64,000 bases of DNA from JABURQ01 sp029243145 (GCA_965660145.1 CBFHYX010000001.1:62001-126000); one strand, 5' to 3'; positions 42,313-51,779 are shown, numbered from the stretch's first letter. Program-made: numbers and translations. The notes: a model not told the origin generated them from the sequence alone.

Positions 42313-43629
42313 TTAAGAGGCCGTCTTTTCCAAAGAGAGCTTCGCTTGGTGAATGGCCCACTTCAAATTGGCTTGGGTCCACAACAGCGGATTGACATCA
42401 TTGGGAATCCATTCACCCTGTGCCAGATAGTATGATTCAGGACATCGAAATTCGGGCCAGTTACGATTGGGGCCAGTGATTTGAGCCACTGATCGATCAA
42501 GATGGGACATCTGGGCGGTTAAGTCATCATCAAATCCTGTCTGCAAATATCGTTGCCCGTAGATGACTGAAACGATGGGATCGAAAATGCACCACTGCGC
42601 TTCTTGCCCCTCATTGAGTAACGCATCCCGCTTGCCGATGTCGTCACTGAAATCGCTCGTTCGAGATTCTTCATCGAACTTGAGTTTATAGTCGGCGCAC
42701 CAATATGAGTCTCCCAGATATCTGCGGATACCAATGTCTCCGGCCAAATGTTTCAGAGTTCCATCGACAATGGTTTTTGCTTGTGCAGCGGTGGGACTGA
42801 GAAGTCCCAAAGGAGCGATGAGAAATAACAACGCTGCATCGTGTTGACGTTGTTCTTGTTCGTTGTCCGACTTGCACTCCCAGGGAAGAGTTTTGGCGAG
42901 TGTTTGCATGCCGTGTGAAAGGAGTTCATCGCATTCGTGCAGCAGGGTTTCTCGCTCATCACTTGTGAGTCCCGGCAGTTCTTGAGGAACTTTGAGTAAC
43001 ATTTCCCATGCTTGTAATCCTCGCACGACCGTACCGACGCTACTCATCTCAATTTTCTTGAGCTCTTCCCAATGTCCGCTGTCTTTATCTTGCCAGTATT
43101 GAATCGTATGGAAATATTTGGGAAAGCGGGCGAGTAATTGCAGCTCCTCCGCACTCAATTTCAAATCGTGCTGCGTCACCATCAGGCTGGTCAGCCAAAG
43201 ATAATAGCCGAGTGCGTCGTTCTGACCGTGTGCCCATTTCTCATCGCATTCCGAGAGGGAAGATCCCTCAAATCGAATGTGGGGCCGATTCATGTGGTCA
43301 GAAGGGTCGAGATCTCCAGAAATCATCTCGTCGAATTTTGGTTGTTGGGTGAGGAAGAATTTGGTCAGGCCGTGAATGACATTGGCGGCGGTTTCCGTTT
43401 CGCCCACCGCGAGAAAACCATGAGCGAGATGGATGTTATCCCGCACCCAGACATTGTGATAGCCGGTGTAAGCGTCGGCGTCGGCAGCAGGAAATATGCC
43501 CGTTTCCAACGGTCGAAAATTGAGCGTTCCCCGTTCATTCAGTAATTGGACAAGTTCATCGAGTGATTGCAGCGTCCAAGGTTGTTCGATAAATGGCTTC
43601 AATTCCGGGTGATGAATCACCAATGTCAT
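42313..43629 (-). CDS. GH15-like / phosphorylase kinase alpha-like (alpha/alpha)6 protein
   Basis: The 438-residue product resembles the glycoside hydrolase family 15/phosphorylase-kinase-alpha barrel. Segments GYHNVWVRDNIHLAHG and ECDEKWAHGQNDALGY are the active-site-lining motifs of glucoamylases and dextranases. Whether it is catalytic cannot be told. I chose ATG at 43629, which has GGAGGG six bases before it; the frame runs 31 codons further upstream to a TTG without support. There is no signal peptide, so it likely acts in the cytoplasm, for example on storage or imported oligosaccharides. It is convergent with the second DUF1501 gene. Confidence 0.8.
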   Translation of the reverse strand: MTLVIHHPELKPFIEQPWTLQSLDELVQLLNERGTLNFRPLETGIFPAADADAYTGYHNVWVRDNIHLAHGFLAVGETETAANVIHGLTKFFLTQQPKFDEMISGDLDPSDHMNRPHIRFEGSSLSECDEKWAHGQNDALGYYLWLTSLMVTQHDLKLSAEELQLLARFPKYFHTIQYWQDKDSGHWEELKKIEMSSVGTVVRGLQAWEMLLKVPQELPGLTSDERETLLHECDELLSHGMQTLAKTLPWECKSDNEQEQRQHDAALLFLIAPLGLLSPTAAQAKTIVDGTLKHLAGDIGIRRYLGDSYWCADYKLKFDEESRTSDFSDDIGKRDALLNEGQEAQWCIFDPIVSVIYGQRYLQTGFDDDLTAQMSHLDRSVAQITGPNRNWPEFRCPESYYLAQGEWIPNDVNPLLWTQANLKWAIHQAKLSLEKTAS

Positions 43630-43806
43630 AGGATCCCTCCGCAGATCTTCCTGAGAAACGCTTCGCCCGCTGAGTTTGTCAGCGATGCATTGTGACACAC
43701 TCAATCGATAATTTCGATTCAAGGGGATCCCTCAATTGTGCCGATTTTGAGGATAGCTGATTCAATGACTTTTCTGCGGCGCGATATCAATCGCGAGGAG
43801 CCAACC

Positions 43807-44460
43807 ATGTTGAGATTGCAAAAATTCGTTCTGATCACCACCATCATGGCCACAATCGCCCTCTCGGGAGTTTCATCTGCCGAAGCGCAATTCTTAGGTC
43901 GGCGAGGACCGTTTGATACCTGCAACACACCCAAACCGGTTTTGGCTCCGTTGCAAAGTGCGGCAATCGATCCGTGTTGTGCTCCGCCTGCGTGCGGCTG
44001 TGCAGAAACAACACTGGTGACCCGTCAGCAAGTCACGTATCGCAACGTCAACGAAACGCGTTACCGCCAAGAAACAGTGGCCCGGATGGTGCCGGTCACT
44101 GTCTACAAACAAGAGCAATACACACGCATGGTGCCTTACACGGTCACTCGTCAGGTTCCTGAAGTCAGAACGGTCTACCAACCACAAACAACATTCCGCA
44201 CTCAATCCGCCTACGGCTATCGTCCGGTCACAACTGCCTATGCACCCGTGATGACGCAACCCGCTTTTCCCGTCCAGGCATTTGCATCTATCGCTCCTCA
44301 AACAGCGAGCAAGTTACCGCCCAATGCTGAAGTGATGGATCTGAGACAACTCAATGCGAACTCACCTTCCTATGACGATGTGTCGGCAGCTACGGTCGGC
44401 TCTGCAGCGCAACGACCGATTGGTCGTTCAGCAGCATCGGTGTTTCGTACGTTTCGATAA
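43807..44460 (+). CDS. Exported repeat protein with VPYTVTRQVPEV-type motifs
   Basis: The 217-residue product starts with a signal peptide (ITTIMATIALSGVSSAEA). A cysteine-rich stretch (PCCAPPACGCAE) is followed by near repeats of about 20 residues: RYRQETVARMVPVTVYKQEQ, YTRMVPYTVTRQVPEVRTV. This RT..Y-V motif series is typical of planctomycete exported proteins with many Tyr/Val repeats, of unknown role. The C-terminus is polar and low-complexity. I use ATG at 43807, preceded by GAGGAG eight bases upstream. Its leftward neighbour is the GH15-like gene, oppositely oriented. Cell-wall or surface association is the best guess. Confidence 0.72.
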   Translation: MLRLQKFVLITTIMATIALSGVSSAEAQFLGRRGPFDTCNTPKPVLAPLQSAAIDPCCAPPACGCAETTLVTRQQVTYRNVNETRYRQETVARMVPVTVYKQEQYTRMVPYTVTRQVPEVRTVYQPQTTFRTQSAYGYRPVTTAYAPVMTQPAFPVQAFASIAPQTASKLPPNAEVMDLRQLNANSPSYDDVSAATVGSAAQRPIGRSAASVFRTFR

Positions 44461-44472
44461 CTGAGCGAGAGG

Positions 44473-45069
44473 TCATTTGTTCTCAGAGGGTGAATCAGCG
44501 GGATGATTTTTTCCCGGTTCCCACAGAATGTCGGCTTTGCCATCTTCGTTGAAATGCCGACCGAGAACGAATAACAGATCCGAGAGTCGATTGAGATACG
44601 AGGTGACTTGCGGATTGACGGGTTCGTTTTCTGCGAGACGAAGTACGTCGATTTCGACACGCCGGCAGACCGTTCGCGCGAGATGCATCCACGCCGACAT
44701 GGGGGAGCCGCCCGGGAGAATGAAGCTGGTCAATGGTTCGAGCGGCTCGTTGGCTTCATCAATCCACTCTTCCAGTTTCAGGACTTGAGCCTCCGAAACA
44801 CGCAAGGGTGTATGTTCGGCTGGCTCGTCACTTTCCGGGATGCACAAATCGGCAGAAAGATCGAAGAGATCGTTTTGGATATGTTGGACTCGTTCGCTCC
44901 AACGTCCTGCCAAACCACCGCTGATCAACAGGCCGAGAATGGCGTTCAGTTCGTCGGTTCCACCATAAGCGATGATCCGCGGGTGAGTTTTTGGAACTCG
45001 TTCTCCGCTCCCGAGTGAAGTTTGTCCCGAGTCGCCTTGGCGGGTGTAAATTTTATTGAGATAGACCAT
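44473..45069 (-). CDS. pduO: Cob(I)alamin adenosyltransferase, PduO type
   Basis: The enzyme transfers the adenosyl group of ATP to cob(I)alamin, making coenzyme B12. All PduO motifs are present: TRQGDSGQTSLG (residues 9-20), YGGTDELN (35-42), RTVCRRVE (132-139) and NRLSDLLF (160-167). Length of 198 residues fits. It ends 12 bases from the convergent exported repeat protein and is transcribed leftward, 88 bases after the HEAT/TPR gene. No other cobalamin gene is in view, so it probably serves a B12-dependent mutase or reductase encoded elsewhere. Confidence 0.95.
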   Translation of the reverse strand: MVYLNKIYTRQGDSGQTSLGSGERVPKTHPRIIAYGGTDELNAILGLLISGGLAGRWSERVQHIQNDLFDLSADLCIPESDEPAEHTPLRVSEAQVLKLEEWIDEANEPLEPLTSFILPGGSPMSAWMHLARTVCRRVEIDVLRLAENEPVNPQVTSYLNRLSDLLFVLGRHFNEDGKADILWEPGKNHPADSPSENK

Positions 45070-45157
45070 GGCTAATAATGATTTCGTGCGACGCAGAAGA
45101 GGATTTTAGAAAGATGCAAGATTGGCATCATAGGCGATGGTTGAGAAAAAAACAAAG

Positions 45158-48100
45158 TCATCGCTCGGGAGGAGAAGGCAAATCATTGACGAGGTTGTTG
45201 CCGTCACCCAGTTCACCGCCAACCCGCAAAATCACAGCATCGCCTTCTTGAAAAGATTCAATCTGGGAGGCTTGTTTGGAGTTTTCATCAGCAGGTTCAA
45301 CGGGCCTTTCGGGAAGCTGACCATTGACGGCTTTTTGATAATCGTCGTGAGTTTTAAACGGTTCCAATTCAGGAGTGTTCTGGATCAGAGATCGGTCACG
45401 AAATCCATGCCGGGCCGCATTAGAGACCCAGCTAAGAGCCTCGTTCGTCCACAACGCAAGTTGTTTTTTGGATTGGTCGTCTTCAGGCGTTTCGGTTTTC
45501 TCGGTCGATTCCTCCGCGGGTTTCTCGTCTGGCAATTCGTCTTTGGGTGTTTGGTCTTTCTTCAACGGATCATCCGGATCGCGACCTTTGGTCAGATTGA
45601 CGGCATCCGCGTAAAGAAGTCCCAATTGGTATTCGAACTCGGGTTCTTCCTGAAACTTGGAAATCCCTTCTTGAATCGCCTTCAAGGCTTCCGGGATGTT
45701 TCCTTTCCGAGCTTGAATTCGTAAGCGACCGGCCACTGCCTCTCCAGTGGAAGCATCGATTTTCAAGGCCGTCTGATAGGCTTCATCGGCTTCGTCAATT
45801 TTTTTGAGTTTGAGGAGGATGTCTCCTTTAACGGAATAGGCGCGTGCCAGTTTGCTGTCGATCTCAATGGCAATATGAATGTAATCCAAGGCTTCCTCCC
45901 ATTTGCGTTGACGCATTCGATACATCGCTTGAGAGATATATTGATATCCGGGAAGACGTTGTTGATAGTACCTCAGTCCGTTTCGGGCTGCTTTCCGCAT
46001 GTCGGGATTTTCAGAGTCCATCGCTGCTCGTAAGGTTTCGGCGGCTTCTTCCGATCCAATCTGTGCAATGGCGTTAGCGAGATTATCGAAATAAGATTTG
46101 GATTTGATCCGACTTAACCCTTCGATCAAAATCTGTTCGGCTTCTCGGCTATCATAATGAGAGAGATGATTGATGGCCGAGTAAACGAGTGAAGAGCTTT
46201 CGCTGGCCAGTGCTTCACGAGCGAATTCCAGAAACTTTGCCGATTGAAGATTTCCCAATGCCTCCAGAACCTGCCGTTTTTCGTGCTCCGAGATCTCTAC
46301 ATACAGTTCAGAAAATATCGGCTCGATACGTTCGTCGCCCAATGTCGCCAACAAGGGAATCAGCATCTGCCTCTCGCTTTGTTCTTTCTTGTTCTTGACC
46401 AATCGGTCGAGCAAGAAAGGGACAGCACGAGGATTTTTGTTTTGACGCAAATAGTTCTGCATCGAGGAGTCGAGTTCTCCTGCTTCCAGTCGAGTGAGCA
46501 CAAGCTCTTCGATCAAAGGTTCTAATTCTGGAGTTCGTAGCTGAAGAACAATTTTGAATGCCGCCTCGCGGAGACCATCATCGGTATCATCCAGACTGCT
46601 TCGTAAGAGTTGATGTAATTCGGGATGCCCGACCGCGTTGAGCGCTTCCAGAGACTCGACTCGAATTTTCGACTTTTGGTCGATCACATTATCATAATAC
46701 AAATCTGAAAAAGCCGGGGAGGGATTCTCGGCAATCACTTTCAATAACTGTAATCGTTTCTCCCCTTTGGCGGTTTTCAAGAGCTCGCGCAACGCCGTGC
46801 GTCCCGTCTCAAATCGAGATTGTGTGAGACACGCGATTGCCAGTGATGTGATTTCTTCTGAAGAACTCTCGGCCAGTTCCAGCAGTCGATTGACGGCGGC
46901 AGGGTCACCGAATTGTCGTAATGCATGTACGGCTGCAAACTGTAAATTTTTGTCTTCTTTTTGTTGAGAGAGTTCGAGAATAATGGGGAGTTCTCGCGGA
47001 GAGAGTAACGCCGCACCTGCCGTAAGTGCTACCGGCTTGACTAATGGATGTCCCGATTGAATCTGTCGCAATAACTCCTCTTTGGGGAGGGAGGTCAACA
47101 AGCTCCATAACGCCGCGGTCACTGCTTCGATGGGTTCTTTATGAGTGACTTTATGTTGATTGGATGAAGAATAGTTATGGCCGGGAGTGTGAACGAGATG
47201 CACTTCTCGAAGGCTCTTGGAGAGAATGGGATACCGTTGATCGGGGCGATTATTATTGTTGTCCTGTCCGAGCGTATTTGCGTACTGATACAACAAGTTC
47301 ATCACGCCGGAATCAATTTGTTCGACGGATTGATCCCATTGGATCACCGCTCGAAATACTTTTTGATCCTGCAAACTATCGAGAATATCGGCGATGAGCG
47401 ACAATCCCAGGATGTTGAGACGCCCGCCGACATGGATCATCGCCAAAGCACCGTTCGGGCCGATTCGTTCTTTGCGCAAACGGAGTTGACCGATGATATG
47501 CTCGTGCAAAGAGATCGCCACAGGCTTGCCATCGACTTCAATCGACAACACGCTTTCGGGAAACGAAGAACCTGCCGTGAGTTCGTCGAAATAGAACCAC
47601 ATGGAACCGGTCTCACCCGGTTTGACGGTGACGTTGTCAGGTCGGTCGAGATTTCCGAAACTCAACGACCGGCTATTTTCAATTTGAAATGAGTGTCCAC
47701 GAATCTTTTCTGGAACCGTCGATTGCGGAACGGCAGCCTCATCCTCCAATTTGATTTGCACACCTTTGCGGGTCATGGTGGCGGTTTTTTTGGTGTTATT
47801 GATCAGGTTGATCTGACCGAGAAGATAGCGATGCCCGTTGTTGCTGCCTTCGTAGACGATGCCGTAATCAGAATTACGAACGAGAAGCAGAACTCGATCT
47901 GCCTGTGGTTCTGGCTTGAAAGGCTTTCCTGAAAATTCGACCGCGTGTTGACGAACGAGATTATGTTCTTTCAGAAACCACGACAGTCGCTTTTCTGGTT
48001 CTTCGGGAATTTTATCAGCGTGAGTTTCGTGAGCGTGATCATGCGACTCACCTGCGGTCGTTGTCGCGGGGCCGGCGGTGTTTTGAGCAGAGGCCAATGA

Positions 48101-48181
48101 ACCGCTGAAAACCCAGACCACAGCCAGACTCAGAGCCGTCACGAATTTCAAAACTGAATTTCGAAAATTGTCGAAGAGCAC
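45158..48181 (-). CDS. Exported HEAT-repeat and TPR protein (about 1007 aa)
   Basis: After a hydrophobic leader (ALSLAVVWVFSGSLASAQ), a region to about residue 280 contains strand-rich domains (including GETGSMWFYFDELTAGSS). From about 370 to 720 come HEAT-like helical repeats, e.g. VHALRQFGDPAAVNRLLELA, AACLTQSRFETGR and LNAVGHPELHQLLRSSLDD. About residues 760-850 form TPR-like pairs (ALDYIHIAIEIDSKLARAYS, ADEAYQTALKIDASTGEAVA). An acidic Lys/Glu-rich linker precedes the end. These suggest a protein-binding scaffold. I place the start at GTG 48181, since GGGGGAG lies seven bases before it; the frame can also begin at TTG 48205. Function unknown. Confidence 0.82.
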   Translation of the reverse strand: MLFDNFRNSVLKFVTALSLAVVWVFSGSLASAQNTAGPATTTAGESHDHAHETHADKIPEEPEKRLSWFLKEHNLVRQHAVEFSGKPFKPEPQADRVLLLVRNSDYGIVYEGSNNGHRYLLGQINLINNTKKTATMTRKGVQIKLEDEAAVPQSTVPEKIRGHSFQIENSRSLSFGNLDRPDNVTVKPGETGSMWFYFDELTAGSSFPESVLSIEVDGKPVAISLHEHIIGQLRLRKERIGPNGALAMIHVGGRLNILGLSLIADILDSLQDQKVFRAVIQWDQSVEQIDSGVMNLLYQYANTLGQDNNNNRPDQRYPILSKSLREVHLVHTPGHNYSSSNQHKVTHKEPIEAVTAALWSLLTSLPKEELLRQIQSGHPLVKPVALTAGAALLSPRELPIILELSQQKEDKNLQFAAVHALRQFGDPAAVNRLLELAESSSEEITSLAIACLTQSRFETGRTALRELLKTAKGEKRLQLLKVIAENPSPAFSDLYYDNVIDQKSKIRVESLEALNAVGHPELHQLLRSSLDDTDDGLREAAFKIVLQLRTPELEPLIEELVLTRLEAGELDSSMQNYLRQNKNPRAVPFLLDRLVKNKKEQSERQMLIPLLATLGDERIEPIFSELYVEISEHEKRQVLEALGNLQSAKFLEFAREALASESSSLVYSAINHLSHYDSREAEQILIEGLSRIKSKSYFDNLANAIAQIGSEEAAETLRAAMDSENPDMRKAARNGLRYYQQRLPGYQYISQAMYRMRQRKWEEALDYIHIAIEIDSKLARAYSVKGDILLKLKKIDEADEAYQTALKIDASTGEAVAGRLRIQARKGNIPEALKAIQEGISKFQEEPEFEYQLGLLYADAVNLTKGRDPDDPLKKDQTPKDELPDEKPAEESTEKTETPEDDQSKKQLALWTNEALSWVSNAARHGFRDRSLIQNTPELEPFKTHDDYQKAVNGQLPERPVEPADENSKQASQIESFQEGDAVILRVGGELGDGNNLVNDLPSPPER

Positions 48182-48296
48182 GGCAGAATCTCCCCCGGAG
48201 AACAAAGCCTCGGATTCAGCAGGGTCCGTCCTGACCGTTCACGTTGGCGAGTTTCTTCAGGATGCCAAAGATGAGCCTGTAATACCAGTGCAATCG

Positions 48297-48318
48297 GCGT
48301 AAACCGCAGTCTTTACGC
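48297..48318. repeat. Inverted repeat at the end of the aldose 1-epimerase gene
   Basis: GCGTAAA (48297-48303) and TTTACGC (48312-48318) are perfect 7-base arms around an 8-base loop, overlapping the TAA stop of the epimerase gene. There is no T-tract on the minus strand, so a terminator role is unclear. Confidence 0.4.
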
Positions 48319-49266
48319 AACAATCGGTTCCAGTGCGATTGTCACATTCAAACTTTGGGTTTTTCCGGGGGGTAAGACCTGCCATCCGGTGTCGACCTCG
48401 GTCAAATTCACAGCATCAGTCATGCAGGTGTACGGTTCCAAGCACACCGCATCGCGACCGGGAGGCGTAAAAATGATCATTTGTGTGAATTCCGAACTGA
48501 ATGATTGGGCAATCTGGTATCCGACTGCTTCATCCATAATCTCACATCGCCCCGCTCCGTCCATAAGTCGAAACGCGGCATCGAGTGCGACTTCACCCAT
48601 GCGAATGCCCTCTGGCAGGTCATTAAGAGAACCCGAAAGAGGGTCGGTTTGACCGGTTGGCAGACATTCTTCGAGATTCCACTGTGAATCAACCGGCGCC
48701 TGAAACAGGCAATCAGTGACTTGGCTTTTCGTACTCAAGGGGAGTCGAAAATAGGCGTGTGTGCCGAATCCCCAAGGAAGTGGTACTGAGTCGGGGTTCT
48801 CGATCTCGACATCCAACGACAGTGAGGCGTCGTTCAAAGTATAGGTGCAACGAATAATAAAGTCGGCAGGCCAGAAGTCTCGCCTTGCGGGGGCATCCAC
48901 CGAGAGTTGAAATTCAGCCGTGACGCCGTGTCCACTTTGTTTCGTGATTCGCCAGGGACGATCAAGGCAGAATCCGTGAATGGCGTTTGTCTTGTTGAAG
49001 GAAACCTGATCGAGCGGGAGCTGATAGGTTTGCCCCTCCCATTCAAAATGATCGCCGCGTATTCGATTCGGAAAAGGGAACAATAAAGGGATACCGTGAC
49101 CACTGGGGCGAGAATCGGCTTGCGGAAAACTTTCTTCGGAATCGATCAGAGAAAAGAATTTTCCGTCTTGATGAACGGTGAAATCAAAGCAGTTGAAACC
49201 GAGAGTCGGTGTAATCTTCGCGGTCGTCAAAGAATCGGGCCGCGAAAGTTCAATAACATCCGGCAT
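48313..49266 (-). CDS. Aldose 1-epimerase (galactose mutarotase-like)
   Basis: The 317-residue protein has the aldose-epimerase fold pattern: catalytic-type His97 in TNAIHGF, His170 in GFGTHAYF and late Glu in AVCLEPYTC, where the family has the catalytic base. The enzyme interconverts alpha and beta anomers of hexoses. There is no signal peptide. It runs leftward, with the small 82-residue gene just upstream. Its presence fits sugar uptake after polysaccharide breakdown. Mutarotase-like proteins of unknown substrate exist, so galM identity is not certain. Confidence 0.85.
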   Translation of the reverse strand: MPDVIELSRPDSLTTAKITPTLGFNCFDFTVHQDGKFFSLIDSEESFPQADSRPSGHGIPLLFPFPNRIRGDHFEWEGQTYQLPLDQVSFNKTNAIHGFCLDRPWRITKQSGHGVTAEFQLSVDAPARRDFWPADFIIRCTYTLNDASLSLDVEIENPDSVPLPWGFGTHAYFRLPLSTKSQVTDCLFQAPVDSQWNLEECLPTGQTDPLSGSLNDLPEGIRMGEVALDAAFRLMDGAGRCEIMDEAVGYQIAQSFSSEFTQMIIFTPPGRDAVCLEPYTCMTDAVNLTEVDTGWQVLPPGKTQSLNVTIALEPIVA

Positions 49267-49317
49267 AGCTCACCCCGCTTAGAATCAATCCGCAGAAGAA
49301 GATGTCATGAGCAGAAT

Positions 49318-49566
49318 TTATTGAGCTTGCAAATTTTCCTGATACAGCTTCTGAATCGTATCCGCATTAACAGTCACTTCGCGCGTGAAGCCGGTATGGG
49401 CTCGTTCATAATTGACTTTGTCAGCCAGATGAGCTGCTGCATGAATTGCCTGAGCGACAGTTTCACGATCTTCCTCAGACAAATCAGAGACGCTGTCATC
49501 CCAGAAGGTCTTTGTTTCCACGACAAGTGATTCCAGCCGGGGATCGTACTTGTTGTAGGCAGCCAT
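49318..49566 (-). CDS. Small helical protein of unknown function (82 aa)
   Basis: A charged, helical protein (DPRLESLVVETKTFWDDSV, LSEEDRETVAQAIHAAAHLA) with no membrane segment or signal. Composition and start are normal, so it is likely real. No family is recognised. The gene lies 51 bases before the epimerase gene on the same strand and could be its leader partner. Its promoter must lie in the long intergenic region that also serves amt. Confidence 0.7.
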   Translation of the reverse strand: MAAYNKYDPRLESLVVETKTFWDDSVSDLSEEDRETVAQAIHAAAHLADKVNYERAHTGFTREVTVNADTIQKLYQENLQAQ

Positions 49567-49940
49567 GGCGTTGTCTCACTGAGTGAAGTTGAAGTGTGTG
49601 AATTCGAACTGTGAATGATGCTTTTGCGCATAATACCGAAGTTGATTTTAGTATATCCCTTGGTTGCCGAAAAGATAGTCAATCCATTGGCCTAAGTGGC
49701 GCTGATGAACGACAAAAGGAACGCGAGCCGTTAGCCGGAACATCTTTTCAGGATCCAGCTTACAACGAGTCTGAAGATGGCGCGGCAAGGTGCCTGAAGA
49801 TCTCGCACGGAGATCGGGCAACTCGCGCATTTGGTGAGCAATCGAGTACCGCGGTCAGGAATTTCATGGTTTTTTTCGTCCTGAAAACCACTATTTTCTT
49901 AGGACTTTAGAGGAATTCCTGATCTGAGGGTTTCGTCTCA

Positions 49941-49954
49941 GGCACGCCAATTGC
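49941..49954 (+). promoter_or_regulatory. Sigma-54 (RpoN)-type promoter of amt
   Basis: The sequence GGCACGCCAATTGC has the invariant GG and GC pairs with exactly ten bases between and matches the consensus core GGCACG-N4-TTGC at all fixed positions; only the preceding T of TGG is an A. Nitrogen-regulated amt genes are often sigma-54 dependent. Transcription would start near 49966. Confidence 0.65.
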
Positions 49955-50025
49955 TTTTCTTGCAGGAGTGCCATACCCACGGAGGTACGAGGCAAGACCA
50001 AACAATCAGTCACAGACGACCCGGC

Positions 50026-50043
50026 GTCTTCCTGAAGGAAGAC
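50026..50043 (+). repeat. Perfect inverted repeat in the amt leader
   Basis: GTCTTCCT and AGGAAGAC form perfect 8-base arms separated by two bases. As a DNA palindrome of 18 bases it could bind a dimeric regulator; as RNA the loop is too tight at full length, so the stem would open slightly. It lies 117 bases before the amt start. Confidence 0.5.
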
Positions 50044-50160
50044 TCGCGATGGAGATAGCAAGCCGGGGATCAAAACACGTCCAGATTTTCTGCGCAGAAC
50101 GTACGCGCAGATCACAAACCTGGAAAACGATTCACCGTGAGAAACAGAAAAGGGACAAAC

Positions 50161-51627
50161 ATGAATTTGCACAGAGTGCTCCTGGCATTCCTCGTCGGAG
50201 CGGTCCTCATCGGCGGACCAGCGACAACATTATCTGTCTGGGCGCAAGCAGACACGCCCGAGGCGAGCGCTGAAGAAACACTATTGGAAGAAACTGTCGA
50301 AGAAGAAGTCGTAGTGGAAGAAGGCGAAGAGGTTGTTGTTGAGGAAGAAACGCCTTACTTCAAGAGAGAAGAAATCGCCTATAGCATGAACACGATTATC
50401 ATGTTCTTGTGTGCGGTTCTGGTGCTCTTCATGCAGGCTGGTTTCGCAATGGTGGAAGTTGGTTTCAACTCCTCTAAAAATGCTGTCAACATTATCTCCA
50501 AAAACATTATGGACCTCTCGGTCGGTGCCATCCTGTATCTGTTCGTCGGATTCGGAATCATGTATCCGGGAGTCGAAGGAGCTTGGTTCCATTGGCCCGG
50601 CTTTGGACCTTTTGACCGTAATATGGCAAATCCAGAGATTGATCTGTCTTATGTGAGTGCTTCCTCAGACTTCCTCTTCCAAGTGGCATTTGCTGCAACT
50701 GCTGCCACCATCGTATCGGGTGCCGTTGCTGGACGTATGAAGTTTACCGGTTACTTGGTTTATAGTGCGATTTTGACCGGACTCATCTACCCCATCTCGG
50801 GTATGTGGAAATGGGGCGGTGGTGCCTTGGCTGAAATGGGATTTGCTGACTTTGCTGGTTCTGTTGTAGTTCACGCTGTGGGTGGATTCGCCGGTTTGGC
50901 GGGTGCCATGCTGCTTGGTCCCCGTATTGGTCGCTATTCAGAAGACGGAAAATCGCAACCGATTCTCGGTCACAACATCCCTCTGGCCGCCTTGGGTGTG
51001 TTGATCCTCTGGGTCGGTTGGTATGGATTTAATCCGGGTTCTCAGTTGGCTTACACATCGAATGCGAACGCAGAAGTCACAAGCTATATAGCCGTGACCA
51101 CAACACTCTCGGCTGCGGCTGGTTGCGTGGTTGCCATGTTCCTGTCTTGGGGAATGTTTGGTAAGCCTGATTTGTCAATGGCTCTAAACGGTGCTTTGGC
51201 TGGACTCGTCGGTATCACTGCGAACTGTGACCAAGTCACCATGGAATCGGCACTTATCATTGGAGCTGTTTCCGGTGTACTTGTTGTCTTGGCGATCCTC
51301 GCCTTGGACAAGTTGAAAATCGACGATCCGGTCGGTGCTTTCCCGGTCCACGGAGTGTGTGGGGTGTGGGGTGGTATTGCGACAGGTATCTTTGGATTGA
51401 CGATGCCTGAGATCACTCTCGCTGATGAAACTATTAAAGTTTTGACACGCTCTGAATACATCATGGTGCAGCTCAAATCGACGGCCATCATCTGTGTCTG
51501 GGCATTTGTCACGATGTTCATCTTGTTCTCGATCCTCAAAGCGGTCGGATTACTCCGAGTGTCTGCGGAAGATGAGATCAAAGGACTTGATATTGTCGAG
51601 CACGGAATGCCGGCATATAACAACTGA
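50161..51627 (+). CDS. amt: Ammonium transporter (Amt/MEP/Rh family)
   Basis: A 488-residue ammonium channel. The core shows family motifs MQAGFAMVEVGF, KNIMDLSVG, the twin pore histidines His238 (SVVVHAVGGFAG) and His397 (FPVHGVCGVWGG), and eleven membrane helices by eye. Ahead of the core is a leader ending near WAQA, then residues 36-64 which are almost only Glu and Val (ETVEEEVVVEEGEEVVVEEE). This acidic segment is unusual and would lie outside, before the first core helix. I use the ATG at 50161 (AAGGGA upstream). A sigma-54-type promoter and a strong terminator frame the gene, so it is monocistronic. No glnK is adjacent. Confidence 0.95.
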   Translation: MNLHRVLLAFLVGAVLIGGPATTLSVWAQADTPEASAEETLLEETVEEEVVVEEGEEVVVEEETPYFKREEIAYSMNTIIMFLCAVLVLFMQAGFAMVEVGFNSSKNAVNIISKNIMDLSVGAILYLFVGFGIMYPGVEGAWFHWPGFGPFDRNMANPEIDLSYVSASSDFLFQVAFAATAATIVSGAVAGRMKFTGYLVYSAILTGLIYPISGMWKWGGGALAEMGFADFAGSVVVHAVGGFAGLAGAMLLGPRIGRYSEDGKSQPILGHNIPLAALGVLILWVGWYGFNPGSQLAYTSNANAEVTSYIAVTTTLSAAAGCVVAMFLSWGMFGKPDLSMALNGALAGLVGITANCDQVTMESALIIGAVSGVLVVLAILALDKLKIDDPVGAFPVHGVCGVWGGIATGIFGLTMPEITLADETIKVLTRSEYIMVQLKSTAIICVWAFVTMFILFSILKAVGLLRVSAEDEIKGLDIVEHGMPAYNN

Positions 51628-51653
51628 TCTCAATCAGCTTGTTAATCAACTCG

Positions 51654-51686
51654 AAAAGGAGTCGCCAAGATGGCGGCTCCTTTTTT
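51654..51686 (+). terminator. Rho-independent terminator of amt
   Basis: GGAGTCGCC (51658-51666), a five-base loop and GGCGGCTCC (51672-51680) form a 9-base stem with one G-U pair, followed by six T's. It starts 31 bases after the amt stop. Confidence 0.9.
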
Positions 51687-51779
51687 GATGCGCATTTCGA
51701 GAGGTGGGCAAAAATTCAAATTGAGTCAAATGAGTGATTGCTGCTAGAATCCCGTTGGTCTTAACTAGACGGGCACTCA

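Larger units (their letters stand above)
49567..50160. other. Long intergenic region upstream of amt
   Basis: These 594 bases separate the small leftward gene from amt. The right part has a sigma-54-like promoter (49941-49954), then a ~195-base leader with a hairpin (50026-50043). Upstream is a CAGGA/TCCTG-rich stretch with the 10-base palindrome AGGAATTCCT (about 49911-49920) that could be a regulator site. A minus-strand frame at 49648-49830 is open but unconvincing. Confidence 0.55.

Noticed and set aside
49648..49830. 60-codon minus-strand frame upstream of amt
   Set aside because: The last half reads protein-like, but there is no start signal and the first half looks random; not enough to call.
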